DNA of 64,000 bases from an uncultured Eubacteriales bacterium (GTDB lineage Bacteria; Bacillota; Clostridia; Oscillospirales; Oscillospiraceae), in assembly GCA_949283375.1 (NCBI GenBank), contig CASDSM010000009.1, positions 1-64,000 on the forward strand, given 5' to 3'. Numbering within the stretch: the stretch's first letter is position 1; each line of letters starts with the position of its first letter. A program made the translations under genes and the position numbers. Under the pieces are notes generated by a model. It saw only the letters and a program-made list of their open reading frames with translations, was not told the DNA's origin and ran no database searches. Below, piece after piece: positions 57,043-64,000 of the stretch.

Positions 57043-57507
57043 GAAAGGCTTTTATGCTGGGCGCCGCGTTTGGCGGGCGCACGCGGTGCGCCCCTACGAG
57101 GTTTTGTTTCCTTGGTTGTCCCCTGCGTTGTGGGACGTGCGTGGCGGTGGCCCTCATCCGTCGCGGCTTGCGCCGCGCCACCTTCCCAGGGTGAAAGGCT
57201 TTTATGCCGGGGCGGGCCGTGTTTCGCGGGCGCACGCGGTGCGCCCCTACGGGGTTTTGTCTCCTTGGTTGTCCCCCGTGTTGTGGGACGTGCGTGGCGG
57301 TGGCCCTCATCCGTCGCGGCTTGCGACGCGCCACCTTCCCAGGGTGAAAGGCTTTTATGCCGGGGCGGGCCGTGTTTCGCGGGCGCACGCGGTGCGCCCC
57401 TACGGGGTTTTGTCTCCTTGGTTGTCCCCCGTGTTGTGGGATGTGCTGGGCGTGGCCCCTCATCCGTCGCGGCTTATGCCGCGCCACCTTCCCCCGGAGG
57501 GGGAAGG
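57043..57507. repeat. Three tandem copies of a ~150-base palindrome-rich repeat
   Basis: Units begin with GAAAGGCTTTTATG at 57043, 57193 and 57346 (periods 150 and 153), and a shorter related end lies near 57502. Each unit contains GGGCGCACGCGGTGCGCCC, then CCTTGGTTGTCCCC, then CATCCGTCGCGGCTTGC. Copies two and three are nearly identical and the outer ones differ more. Both strands stay open in some frames, but there is no ribosome site or sensible protein, so I call it non-coding. It resembles the mosaic palindromic intergenic repeats of Oscillospiraceae. Confidence 0.85.
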
Positions 57508-57513
57508 CTTTTT
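57487..57513 (+). terminator. Hairpin with T-tract at the edge of the repeat
   Basis: CCTTCCCCC (57487-57495) pairs with GGGGGAAGG (57499-57507), then CTTTTTT. The T-tract is on the plus strand; for the minus-strand transporter operon it works only as a stem. Confidence 0.6.
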
Positions 57514-57523
57514 TATGTTGCGC

Positions 57524-58363
57524 TTACTTCGTGCCTGTCGGGTCGGCCGCGTCGCGCAGGGCGTCGCCGACGAAGCTGATGGCCACCACCAGGACGATCA
57601 CCATCACCCCCGGCGGCACCCAGAGCCAGGGCATGCCGGTGAGCACGGTGAGCGACTGCGCCCCGCCGAGCATATTGCCGAGGCTGGCGTCCGGCGGCTG
57701 GACACCCATGGCGAGGAAGCTGAGGGCCGCCTCGTCGAGCATGGAGACCGCCATCACCGTGGTGGCGTAGACCAGGACGGGGGCGACGGTATTGGGCAGG
57801 ATCTCGGAGAAGAGGAGATAGCGCCCCGGCATCCCCGCCGCCTCGCTGGCGCGGACAAAGCCGCTCTCGCGCAGGGCGAGGACGTTGCCGCGCACCAGCC
57901 GGGCCGCGCCCGGCCAGTCCACAAAGCCGAGGATCAGGATGATATTCCACAGCCCCGGCTCAAAGATGGCCGCGGCCACCAGCACGAGCAGGAGATAGGG
58001 GAAGCTCATCACCATGTCGGTCACGCGCATGATGACCATGTCCGCCACGCCGCCGAAGTAGCCCGAGATCAGCCCGAGCACCACGCCGAGGGCGGTGGAG
58101 AGCGCCGTCGCCAGCGCGCCCACCAGAAGAGAGGTCCGCGTGGCGTAGAGCAGGCGGGAGAGCACGTCCCGGCCGATCTGGTCCGTCCCGAGCGGGTGGG
58201 CCAGGCTGGGCGGGGCGGAAAACGCCGGGTGGATGGCGGTCGGGTCATAGGGGGCGATCACCGGGGCGAGCACCGCCGCCAGGGTGATGAGCACCACCAC
58301 CACGAGGCTCGCCACTCCCAATTTATGGCGCAGGAAGCGCGCCGTCAGTCCGTCTTTTCTCAT
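57524..58363 (-). CDS. Peptide/nickel ABC transporter permease (OppC/DppC type)
   Basis: A 279-residue inner-membrane permease with about six helices. It has a cytosolic start, the OppC-type ending of the first loop (HPLGTDQIGRDVLSRLLYAT) and the coupling-loop EAA motif region RASEAAGMPGRYLLFSEILP. It starts inside the stop codon of the upstream permease gene (4-base ATGA overlap). It is the last gene of a five-gene transporter operon. Confidence 0.93.
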   Translation of the reverse strand: MRKDGLTARFLRHKLGVASLVVVVLITLAAVLAPVIAPYDPTAIHPAFSAPPSLAHPLGTDQIGRDVLSRLLYATRTSLLVGALATALSTALGVVLGLISGYFGGVADMVIMRVTDMVMSFPYLLLVLVAAAIFEPGLWNIILILGFVDWPGAARLVRGNVLALRESGFVRASEAAGMPGRYLLFSEILPNTVAPVLVYATTVMAVSMLDEAALSFLAMGVQPPDASLGNMLGGAQSLTVLTGMPWLWVPPGVMVIVLVVAISFVGDALRDAADPTGTK

Positions 58364-59307
58364 CGCAGGTTCACCGTCGGGTCGGCCAGGGCGTAGAGGA
58401 TATCGGTGACGAGATTCACCAGCACGACCACCACCGCCGTCATCAGGCAGACGCCCATGATGACAGGGTAATCCCGGCTGCTGATGGCGCTCATGGTCAT
58501 CAGGCCCAGCCCCGGCCAGGAGAAGACCTGCTCGACCACCACGCTGCCGCCGAAGAGGGCGGGGAGCTGCACCCCCACCACCGTGATGACGGTGAGGAGA
58601 ATATTGCGAAAGCCGTGCTTCCACACCACCCGGCGCTCCCCCAGGCCCTTGGCCCGGGCGGTGCGCAGGTAGTCCTGCCGGCCGATGTCCAGCATCGCCG
58701 AGCGGATATAGCGCAGGTTCACCCCCGTCTGGTAGACGGTGAGCACCGCCGCCGGCATGGCCAGGTGACGCAGCACGTCCAGCGCTCCGCCGCCCGTGCC
58801 CAGCGTGGTCATCCCGCTGGAGGGCAGCCAGCCGAGCCGGACGGTGAAGAGCCAGATGAACACCAGCGCGAGGAAGAAGCTCGGGATGCCGGTGCCCAGG
58901 AAGCTCAGCGCCACCATGCCGTAGTCTCCCTTCGTATAGGGATGGGTAGCCGACCAGATGCCGAGCGGCAGGGCGATGGCCATGCTGAGGACCAGGGCGG
59001 TGGTCATCAGCAGCAGGGTCGGCCCGAGGTGGGAGAGGATCATCTCCCCCACCGGCTGAAAGCTGCTCGTGGAATAGCCCAGGTTCCCGGTGAGCACCTG
59101 CTGGAGCCAGACGAAGTACTGGACATAGAAGGGCTGGTCCAGCCCCCAGGCGACCGCCCGGGCGGCCAGCGCCCCCTCGGACACGCGCGGGCCGGTGAGC
59201 ATGTCCAGGGGACTGCCGGCCAGGCACATGAGGGCGTAGTCGATCACCGTGATGCCGAGGAGCACCGGGAGGGCGGCGGCAAGCCGCTTGAGGATATATT
59301 TTCCCAT
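58360..59307 (-). CDS. Peptide/nickel ABC transporter permease (OppB/DppB type)
   Basis: A 315-residue permease. The N-terminal helix YILKRLAAALPVLLGITV and GDYGMVALSFLGTGIPSFFL are DppB/OppB landmarks, and YLRTARAKGLGERRVVWKHG is the EAA coupling loop. It pairs with the downstream OppC-type subunit and starts 10 bases after the second ATPase gene. Confidence 0.93.
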   Translation of the reverse strand: MGKYILKRLAAALPVLLGITVIDYALMCLAGSPLDMLTGPRVSEGALAARAVAWGLDQPFYVQYFVWLQQVLTGNLGYSTSSFQPVGEMILSHLGPTLLLMTTALVLSMAIALPLGIWSATHPYTKGDYGMVALSFLGTGIPSFFLALVFIWLFTVRLGWLPSSGMTTLGTGGGALDVLRHLAMPAAVLTVYQTGVNLRYIRSAMLDIGRQDYLRTARAKGLGERRVVWKHGFRNILLTVITVVGVQLPALFGGSVVVEQVFSWPGLGLMTMSAISSRDYPVIMGVCLMTAVVVVLVNLVTDILYALADPTVNLR

Positions 59308-59317
59308 CTCCGCCTCC

Positions 59318-60076
59318 TCAGTAGCGCGCGGCCCGGATGAGGGTCTGGGTGTATGCCTCGCGCGGGTGGTACAGGATCTGCTCGGTCGGGCCCTCCTCCA
59401 CCAGGCGGCCCGCCTGCATCACGGCCAGACGGCCGCTCACATAGGCCACCGCGCCGATGCCGTGGCCGATGAAGACGCTGGTGAGCTTCAGCTCCCGCTG
59501 CAGGCGGCGCATCAGCTCCAGGATCTGGGCGGCCACCGTCACATCCAGCGCGGAGACCGGCTCGTCCCAGACGACGAATTTCGGGTTCAGCGCCAGGGCG
59601 CGGGCGATGCACACCCGCTGGCGCTGGCCGCCGGAGAGCTCGTGCGGATAGCGCCCGGCATAGGCCGCGGGCAGCTCCGCCATGTCCAGCAGCCGCTCCA
59701 CCTTCTCCCTGCCGTCTCCGCGGTCCGCCAGACGGTGGTAGGCCATCGGCTCATAGAGGGTCTGAAAGACCGTCTTGCGCGGGTTGAGGGAGGCATAGGT
59801 GTCCTGAAAGACCATCTGGATCTCACAGCGCACCTGGCGCAGCCAGTCCCGCCCGGCGAGGTCCCGCCCGCGATAGAGCACGCGGCCCGCCGTCGGCTGC
59901 TCGAGCGCGACGATCTGGCGGCCGAGGGTGCTCTTGCCCGAGCCGGACTCCCCCACCAGGCCGAGGGTCTCCCCCTCGCAGAGGGTGAGGGAGACATCGC
60001 GCACCGCCTCCAGGGCGCGGCGGCCGGAGAGGCGGTAGGACTTGCTCACCCGTTCCAGTTGACAGATTTCATTCAT
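59318..60076 (-). CDS. Peptide/nickel ABC transporter ATPase 2 (OppF/DppF type)
   Basis: A 252-residue ATPase with Walker [10 protein letters not shown], signature [15 protein letters not shown] and Walker B FVVWDEPVSALDV. The usual ITHDL switch reads IGHGIGAV: the catalytic His is kept, but the following Asp is Gly. The short C-terminus lacks the long Opp-type iron-sulfur tail. It overlaps ATPase 1 by an ATGA and drives transport with it. Confidence 0.92.
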   Translation of the reverse strand: MNEICQLERVSKSYRLSGRRALEAVRDVSLTLCEGETLGLVGESGSGKSTLGRQIVALEQPTAGRVLYRGRDLAGRDWLRQVRCEIQMVFQDTYASLNPRKTVFQTLYEPMAYHRLADRGDGREKVERLLDMAELPAAYAGRYPHELSGGQRQRVCIARALALNPKFVVWDEPVSALDVTVAAQILELMRRLQRELKLTSVFIGHGIGAVAYVSGRLAVMQAGRLVEEGPTEQILYHPREAYTQTLIRAARY

Positions 60077-60852
60077 TGCAGTCTCAATTTCTCCGCCGCG
60101 GCGGCGAGGCGGCGGGTGTAGTCGTGTTGGGGATGGGCGAGGACCTCCCCCGCCAGGCCGGTCTCCACCACGCGGCCCTCCCAGGCGACGGCGATCCGGT
60201 GCGCCTCGCGGGCGGCGAGGGCGATGTCGTGCGTGATGAAGAGCACCGCCATCCGCTCCTCCCGCTGGAGGCGGCCGAGCAGCTCCATGATCTGGGCCTG
60301 CACGGTGACGTCCAGGGCGGTGGTGGGCTCGTCGGCGATCAGCAGGCGGGGGCGGCAGGCGAGGGCCATGGCGATGCACACCCGCTGGCGCTGGCCGCCG
60401 GAGAGGGTGTGGGGATAGCGGCGGAGCATCGCGCGGTCCGCCGGGAGGCCCACCCGCCCGAGCAGCTCGAGCGCGCGCGCCCCGGCGGCGCGGCGGTCCA
60501 GCCCGAGGTGGACGCGCATCCCCTCGGTGAGCTGGTCGCCGATGGTGAGCACGGGATTCAGACTGGTGAGCGCGTCCTGGAAGACCATCGCCATCGCCGC
60601 GCCGCGCACCCGGTCGAGGGCGGGCCCGTCCAGGCCGGAGAGCTCCACCCCGTCAAAGCGGACGGAGCCGGCGGTGAGGCGCGCCTTCGGCGGGAGGAGC
60701 CCCATCACCGCCAGGGCGGTCATGCTCTTGCCCGAGCCGGACTCCCCCACCAGGGCGACAAACTCCCCCTCCGACACCTCCAGCGACATGCCGCGGAGGA
60801 TCTCCTCTTCGCCGATGGAGAGGTGGAGGTCTTCGATCTCCAGCAGGCTCAT
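60073..60852 (-). CDS. Peptide/nickel ABC transporter ATPase 1 (OppD/DppD type)
   Basis: A 259-residue ATPase with Walker [10 protein letters not shown], the Q-loop [12 protein letters not shown], signature [15 protein letters not shown], Walker [14 protein letters not shown] and the switch ITHDIALA. It is shorter than classical OppD (about 330), matching the compact Nik/Dpp branch. It overlaps the binding-protein gene by an ATGA. Confidence 0.93.
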   Translation of the reverse strand: MSLLEIEDLHLSIGEEEILRGMSLEVSEGEFVALVGESGSGKSMTALAVMGLLPPKARLTAGSVRFDGVELSGLDGPALDRVRGAAMAMVFQDALTSLNPVLTIGDQLTEGMRVHLGLDRRAAGARALELLGRVGLPADRAMLRRYPHTLSGGQRQRVCIAMALACRPRLLIADEPTTALDVTVQAQIMELLGRLQREERMAVLFITHDIALAAREAHRIAVAWEGRVVETGLAGEVLAHPQHDYTRRLAAAAEKLRLQ

Positions 60853-62471
60853 CCGGCGAAGCTCCAGGTCTCAATGTGGTTGATGGAGCCGTACATGGTG
60901 GGCTCGGCGTTCTCCAGCCCCTCGCGCACCGCGCCGAGCGGGCCGTAGGCGTAGAGGCAGATCACCGGGACCTGCTCCTGCGCGATGGCGTCGATGGCGG
61001 CATACTGCCCGCGCAGCTCCGCCTCGTCGTTGCTCCCCCAGATGACGCCGAGGGCCTGCTGCGCCTCGTCCGGATAGAGGTGACACCAGGAGGAGAGGAC
61101 ATAGTCGATGTCCCAGCTCGGGTCGACGGCGGGATAGGTGTACTGGACGGCGCTCATGTCGATCCCCTCGCCGCCCGCCTGGGCCATCAGGGTCTCCAGG
61201 TCCACCGTGCGCAGCTCCACCGTGATGCCCACTGCCGCCCAGTAGGACTGGCAGAGGGTGCAGGCGTTCACCAGCGTCTGGTCGGAGGAGTGGATGTAGA
61301 GGGTATAGCTCTCGCTGCCGTCCCAGCCCGCCTCGGCGAGCAGCTCTCTGGCCCGGTCGGGGTCATAGGCCACCGGCGCGAGGCCGGAGCCATAGGGGCC
61401 GTCCGGCACGCAGAAGCCGTCCATGATGTCCGCCCCGCCGGTGAGCAGGCCGTTCACAATGGTCTCGCGGTCGATCGCGCAGAGCATCGCCTGGCGCACC
61501 CGCTCGTCCGGGATGCTCCCGGCGTTCAGGAAGATGGTCTCCGTCGCGGTGGCGGCGCCGTAGACGGAGCGCACGCCCTCCAGGGCCCGGACCGCCTCCT
61601 GGTCCTCCTCAGGGAAGTTGCCCAGCAGCGGGGGGACGATGTCGATCTCCCCCGCCTGCAGGGCGGCGAGCAGGCCGCTGCCCTCCACGATGCGGATGTT
61701 GCAGCGCTCGATCTGCACCTCGCCGCGCCAGTAGTTCTCGTTGGCGGTGTAGGAGATATAGTGATCCGCGTCGTAGTCCGTCACCCTGTACGGGCCGGAG
61801 ACCACCGTGGGTGCGTCAAACCAGCTCGCGCTGGCGAGCTCCGCCTCCGGGATGGTCTCGAGCACATGCTTCGGCAGGGTGAGGATGTACTGGGCATAGC
61901 CGTTCAAAAAACTGACCATATTGAGCTCGTATTTGAAGGTGATGTTGAGCGTCTTATCGTCCACCACCTCGAGGCCCCCGATGGTCTCGGCCCCCTCTTC
62001 CACCCAGCCGGTCTCGTCATCCGTGCCGGCGATGGCGGAGAACTGCATCGCGTAGTTCATCACCAGGGGGCTCGCGATCCGCGTCATGGTGTAGGCCAGG
62101 TCCTCCGCCGTGACCGGCTGCCCGTCCGACCAGGTGGCCGCCTCGTCGATGTGGACGGTGTAGGTACAGTTGTCCTCGGTGGTGATGGAGTCGGCGAGCA
62201 TGTACTCAAACTCCATCTCCCCGTCCAGGCTCACCAGAGGCAGAAATTCCAGGCTCATCGCGTACACGTTCACCCAGCTCCCGTCCATCAGCAACGGGTT
62301 GAGCGTGCCCAGGCGCGAGGTGCAGCCGATGTTCACCACGGAGACATCCTCCGTACCGGACGCGGCGCCGTCCTGCGCGCCGTCCGTATCCGCCGCGCTC
62401 TCCCCGCCGCCGCAGGCCGCCAGGGTGAGCAGCAGGGCGAGGGCCAGACACAGCGAGAGAAGTTTTTTCAT
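60849..62471 (-). CDS. Peptide/nickel ABC transporter substrate-binding lipoprotein
   Basis: A 540-residue SBP family 5 lipoprotein. MKKLLSLCLALALLLTLAAC is a signal peptide with the lipobox LAAC, so mature protein starts at Cys20, then an acidic linker (about 21-45). TWSDGQPVTAEDLAYTMTRI and the repeated DPDRARELLAEAGWDGSESY identify the family. The ATG at 62471 has AAAGGGAGGG upstream. As first gene of the operon it is likely the most abundant product. Ligand (peptide, nickel or other) is not evident. Confidence 0.93.
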   Translation of the reverse strand: MKKLLSLCLALALLLTLAACGGGESAADTDGAQDGAASGTEDVSVVNIGCTSRLGTLNPLLMDGSWVNVYAMSLEFLPLVSLDGEMEFEYMLADSITTEDNCTYTVHIDEAATWSDGQPVTAEDLAYTMTRIASPLVMNYAMQFSAIAGTDDETGWVEEGAETIGGLEVVDDKTLNITFKYELNMVSFLNGYAQYILTLPKHVLETIPEAELASASWFDAPTVVSGPYRVTDYDADHYISYTANENYWRGEVQIERCNIRIVEGSGLLAALQAGEIDIVPPLLGNFPEEDQEAVRALEGVRSVYGAATATETIFLNAGSIPDERVRQAMLCAIDRETIVNGLLTGGADIMDGFCVPDGPYGSGLAPVAYDPDRARELLAEAGWDGSESYTLYIHSSDQTLVNACTLCQSYWAAVGITVELRTVDLETLMAQAGGEGIDMSAVQYTYPAVDPSWDIDYVLSSWCHLYPDEAQQALGVIWGSNDEAELRGQYAAIDAIAQEQVPVICLYAYGPLGAVREGLENAEPTMYGSINHIETWSFAG

Positions 62472-62503
62472 AGGAAACCCTCCCTTTCCCAATAATCCCC
62501 AAT

Positions 62504-62533
62504 AGTATACAACACCTCCGGTCAAAAAGTCAA
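62504..62533 (-). promoter_or_regulatory. Promoter of the ABC transporter operon
   Basis: Minus-strand TTGACT (62528-62533), 18-base spacer, TATACT (62504-62509). Confidence 0.7.
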
Positions 62534-62578
62534 CGGATCGCCGCCGCAGGCCGGCATTCCGGCAACGAAAAAACAATG

Positions 62579-62607
62579 TTGACAAATCTCCCTTCTCCCG
62601 CTATAAT
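62579..62607 (+). promoter_or_regulatory. leuA promoter
   Basis: TTGACA (62579-62584), 17-base spacer, TATAAT (62602-62607): full consensus. Confidence 0.9.
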
Positions 62608-62613
62608 ATTTTG

Positions 62614-62890
62614 TGCAAACAGACGCAGATGGGAAGAAAGACTGCGCGTATCCCTTTCAGAGAGCCGGTGGCTGCTGTGAACCGGCAGGCGGCGCGCGGT
62701 GGATAACTGTTCCCGGAGTCGTCGTCCCGAACCGCATGGCGCAGTAGGGGCGGCCGGCTGGCCCCGTTACCGGCCCAGGCCTTGTTGGAGGCCGCAGAGG
62801 GCACGGCGGGTGACCGCCGGCCGAACCAGGGTGGTACCGTGTAAATGTCTTTTTACACCCCTGACCGTAGCCGCGGTCAGGGGTGTTTTT
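62614..62890 (+). promoter_or_regulatory. T-box riboswitch (tRNA-Leu)
   Basis: A leader of about 275 bases before leuA. Stem I base GGGAA (62630-62634) pairs with TTCCC (62710-62714), with a possible leucine specifier CTG at 62707-62709; the distal part has CAGAGAGCC and GTGAACCGGC. The T-box AACCAGGGTGGTACCG is at 62824-62839; its TGGT pairs with the ACCA end of tRNA-Leu. The terminator stem (62856-62867 with 62874-62885) ends in TTTTT. Uncharged tRNA-Leu would allow readthrough into leuA. Confidence 0.92.
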
Positions 62891-62937
62891 CACTCTCCTG
62901 ACGGGCAACCCCATCATTTTTTAGGAGGAAACCAGCG

Positions 62938-64000
62938 ATGACCGGATTTGAAAAGTACATCCCCTTCGTCCCCCAGCCGATCGAGGGCCGCACCTGGCCG
63001 GACAAGCAGATCACCCACGCGCCCACCTGGTGCTCCGTCGACCTGCGCGACGGCAATCAGGCCCTCATCGACCCGATGAACGTGGAGGAGAAGCTGGAGC
63101 TGTTCCACTGCCTGGTGGACATCGGCGTGAAGGAGATCGAGGTGGGCTTCCCCTCCGCCTCGGATACGGAGTATCTCTTCCTGCGCACCCTGATCGAGGA
63201 CGGGCACATCCCGGACGACGTGACCATCCAGGTGCTGGTGCAGGCGCGGCCCCATCTGATCCGCCGCACCTTCCAGGCCATCCAGGGCTGCAAGCATGTG
63301 ATCTTCCACTTCTACAACTCCACCTCCACCTTACAGCGCAAGGTGGTCTTCCGCACCGACGTGGAGGGCGTGAAGAAGATCGCCGTGGACGCGGCGGAGA
63401 TGATCTACGAGATGAGCCAGCCCTTCCTCGCCTCGGGGATGGACCTGCGCTATGAGTACTCCCCCGAGTCCTTCATGGGCACCGAGATGGACGCGGCGGA
63501 CGAGATCTGCGCCGCCGTGCTCGACGCCCTGCACGCCGACGAGGCGCACAAGGTCATCCTGAACCTCCCCACCACGGTGGAGAACTGCCTGCCCAACCAG
63601 TTCGCCGACGAGCTGGAATACTTCATCCGCAACCTCCCCGGCCGGGAGCGGGCGATCATCTCGCTGCACCCGCACAACGACCGCGGCACCGGCGTGGCCA
63701 CCGCCGAGCTCGGCCTGCTCGCCGGGGGCGAGCGGATCGAGGCCACCCTCTTCGGCAACGGCGAGCGGACGGGCAATGTGGACATGGTCACTCTGGCGAT
63801 GAACATGTACACCCAGGGCATCGACCCCGAGCTGGACTTCTCCGACATCAACCATATCCGCGACATCTATGAGAAGGTCACCAAGATGCGCATCGGCGAG
63901 CGGCAGCCCTATGTCGGCAAACTGGTGTTCACCGCCTTCTCCGGCAGCCATCAGGACGCGATCAACAAGGGCGTGCAGTACATGGACGAGTCGGGCACCG
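62938..64000 (+). CDS. leuA: 2-isopropylmalate synthase (type 2 LeuA), 3'-truncated by window edge
   Basis: 354 codons of the first enzyme of leucine synthesis, condensing acetyl-CoA with 2-ketoisovalerate. MTGFEKYIPFVPQPIEGRTW is the type-2 start, CSVDLRDGNQALIDPM the catalytic/metal region, ISLHPHNDRGTGVATAEL the second metal motif, and TLFGNGERTGNVDMVTLA the conserved loop. AGGAGGAA precedes the ATG at 62938. It has no stop in the window; the C-terminal leucine-binding regulatory domain would lie beyond. Control is by the leucine T-box. Confidence 0.96.
   Translation, partial: MTGFEKYIPFVPQPIEGRTWPDKQITHAPTWCSVDLRDGNQALIDPMNVEEKLELFHCLVDIGVKEIEVGFPSASDTEYLFLRTLIEDGHIPDDVTIQVLVQARPHLIRRTFQAIQGCKHVIFHFYNSTSTLQRKVVFRTDVEGVKKIAVDAAEMIYEMSQPFLASGMDLRYEYSPESFMGTEMDAADEICAAVLDALHADEAHKVILNLPTTVENCLPNQFADELEYFIRNLPGRERAIISLHPHNDRGTGVATAELGLLAGGERIEATLFGNGERTGNVDMVTLAMNMYTQGIDPELDFSDINHIRDIYEKVTKMRIGERQPYVGKLVFTAFSGSHQDAINKGVQYMDESGT

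Noticed and set aside
57038..57487. A 149-residue Arg/Pro-rich repeat protein on the minus strand in the repeat array
   Set aside because: The reading frame stays open only because the DNA repeat is a near-multiple of three; there is no ribosome site, and the opposite strand is open too.
57043..57507. Possible CRISPR array
   Set aside because: Units are about 150 bases and repeat throughout, with no short constant repeats separated by unique spacers, and no cas genes are near.

Overview
The window looks like a chromosomal segment of a high-GC Clostridia-class Firmicute, most likely of the Oscillospirales (inference). The support is indirect but consistent: sigma-A-type promoters with 17-base spacers, strong AGGAG ribosome sites, T-box leaders, a Rex repressor with its operator, type III glutamine synthetase, pyrophosphate-type phosphofructokinase, an LL-diaminopimelate aminotransferase, and GC-rich palindromic intergenic repeats. 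Almost all of it is core metabolism. The left edge cuts an IS3-type transposase gene. I saw no tRNA, rRNA, CRISPR array or prophage.

Layout. 1-2.2 kb: IS fragment, then a two-gene unit with an unusual HTH / NadR-like ATPase / CYTH fusion. 2.5-6.4 kb: sucrose-type PTS permease, LacI-type regulator and a PhnP-like metallohydrolase. 6.8-9.9 kb: thioredoxin, rhodanese and CoA-disulfide-reductase/rhodanese operon, facing a Crp/Fnr regulator. 10.0-12.9 kb: rex and two CobW-type GTPases, one with a long His-rich metal-binding tract. 13.0-22.4 kb: a complete arginine operon (argG-H-C-x-J-B-GNAT-D-F) with tandem ARG boxes upstream. 22.8-25.3 kb: ferredoxin, metG and a dense array of perfect hairpins. 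25.3-28.5 kb: TM2 protein and XRE regulator around twin palindromes, then a cysteine T-box controlling cysE-cysS. 28.6-33.5 kb: a lone resolvase-type DNA-binding domain with its own palindromic promoter, then glycolysis (PPi-PFK, fba, eno) and an orphan ArsR/CadC regulator. 33.8-39.7 kb: rodA, acylphosphatase, an esterase, dapF, murE, gluQ. 40-43.7 kb: uracil permease, a TSUP exporter, and a ribbon-helix-helix/SPFH pair. 43.8-55.8 kb: a nitrogen-assimilation block (gltD, gltB, dapL, ANTAR regulator, glnA, glnN). 55.9-64 kb: leuB, a three-copy ~150-base repeat, a five-gene peptide ABC transporter, and a leucine T-box in front of leuA, which runs off the right edge.

How it fits together. Ammonia enters through two glutamine synthetases and glutamate synthase, with an ANTAR RNA-binding antiterminator in the glnA operon. 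Glutamate feeds the arginine operon under ArgR. DapL, DapF and MurE form successive steps toward a meso-diaminopimelate cell wall, and RodA works on the same wall. Cysteine and leucine synthesis genes are each read through T-boxes whose tRNA-end-binding bases (UGGA and UGGU) fit tRNA-Cys and tRNA-Leu. Redox is monitored by Rex, whose own promoter carries a Rex operator and a cre-like site. The best leads for something undescribed are the seven-hairpin array after metG, the solo resolvase DNA-binding protein with its palindromic promoter and folded leader, and the leaders of the nitrogen genes next to an ANTAR protein.
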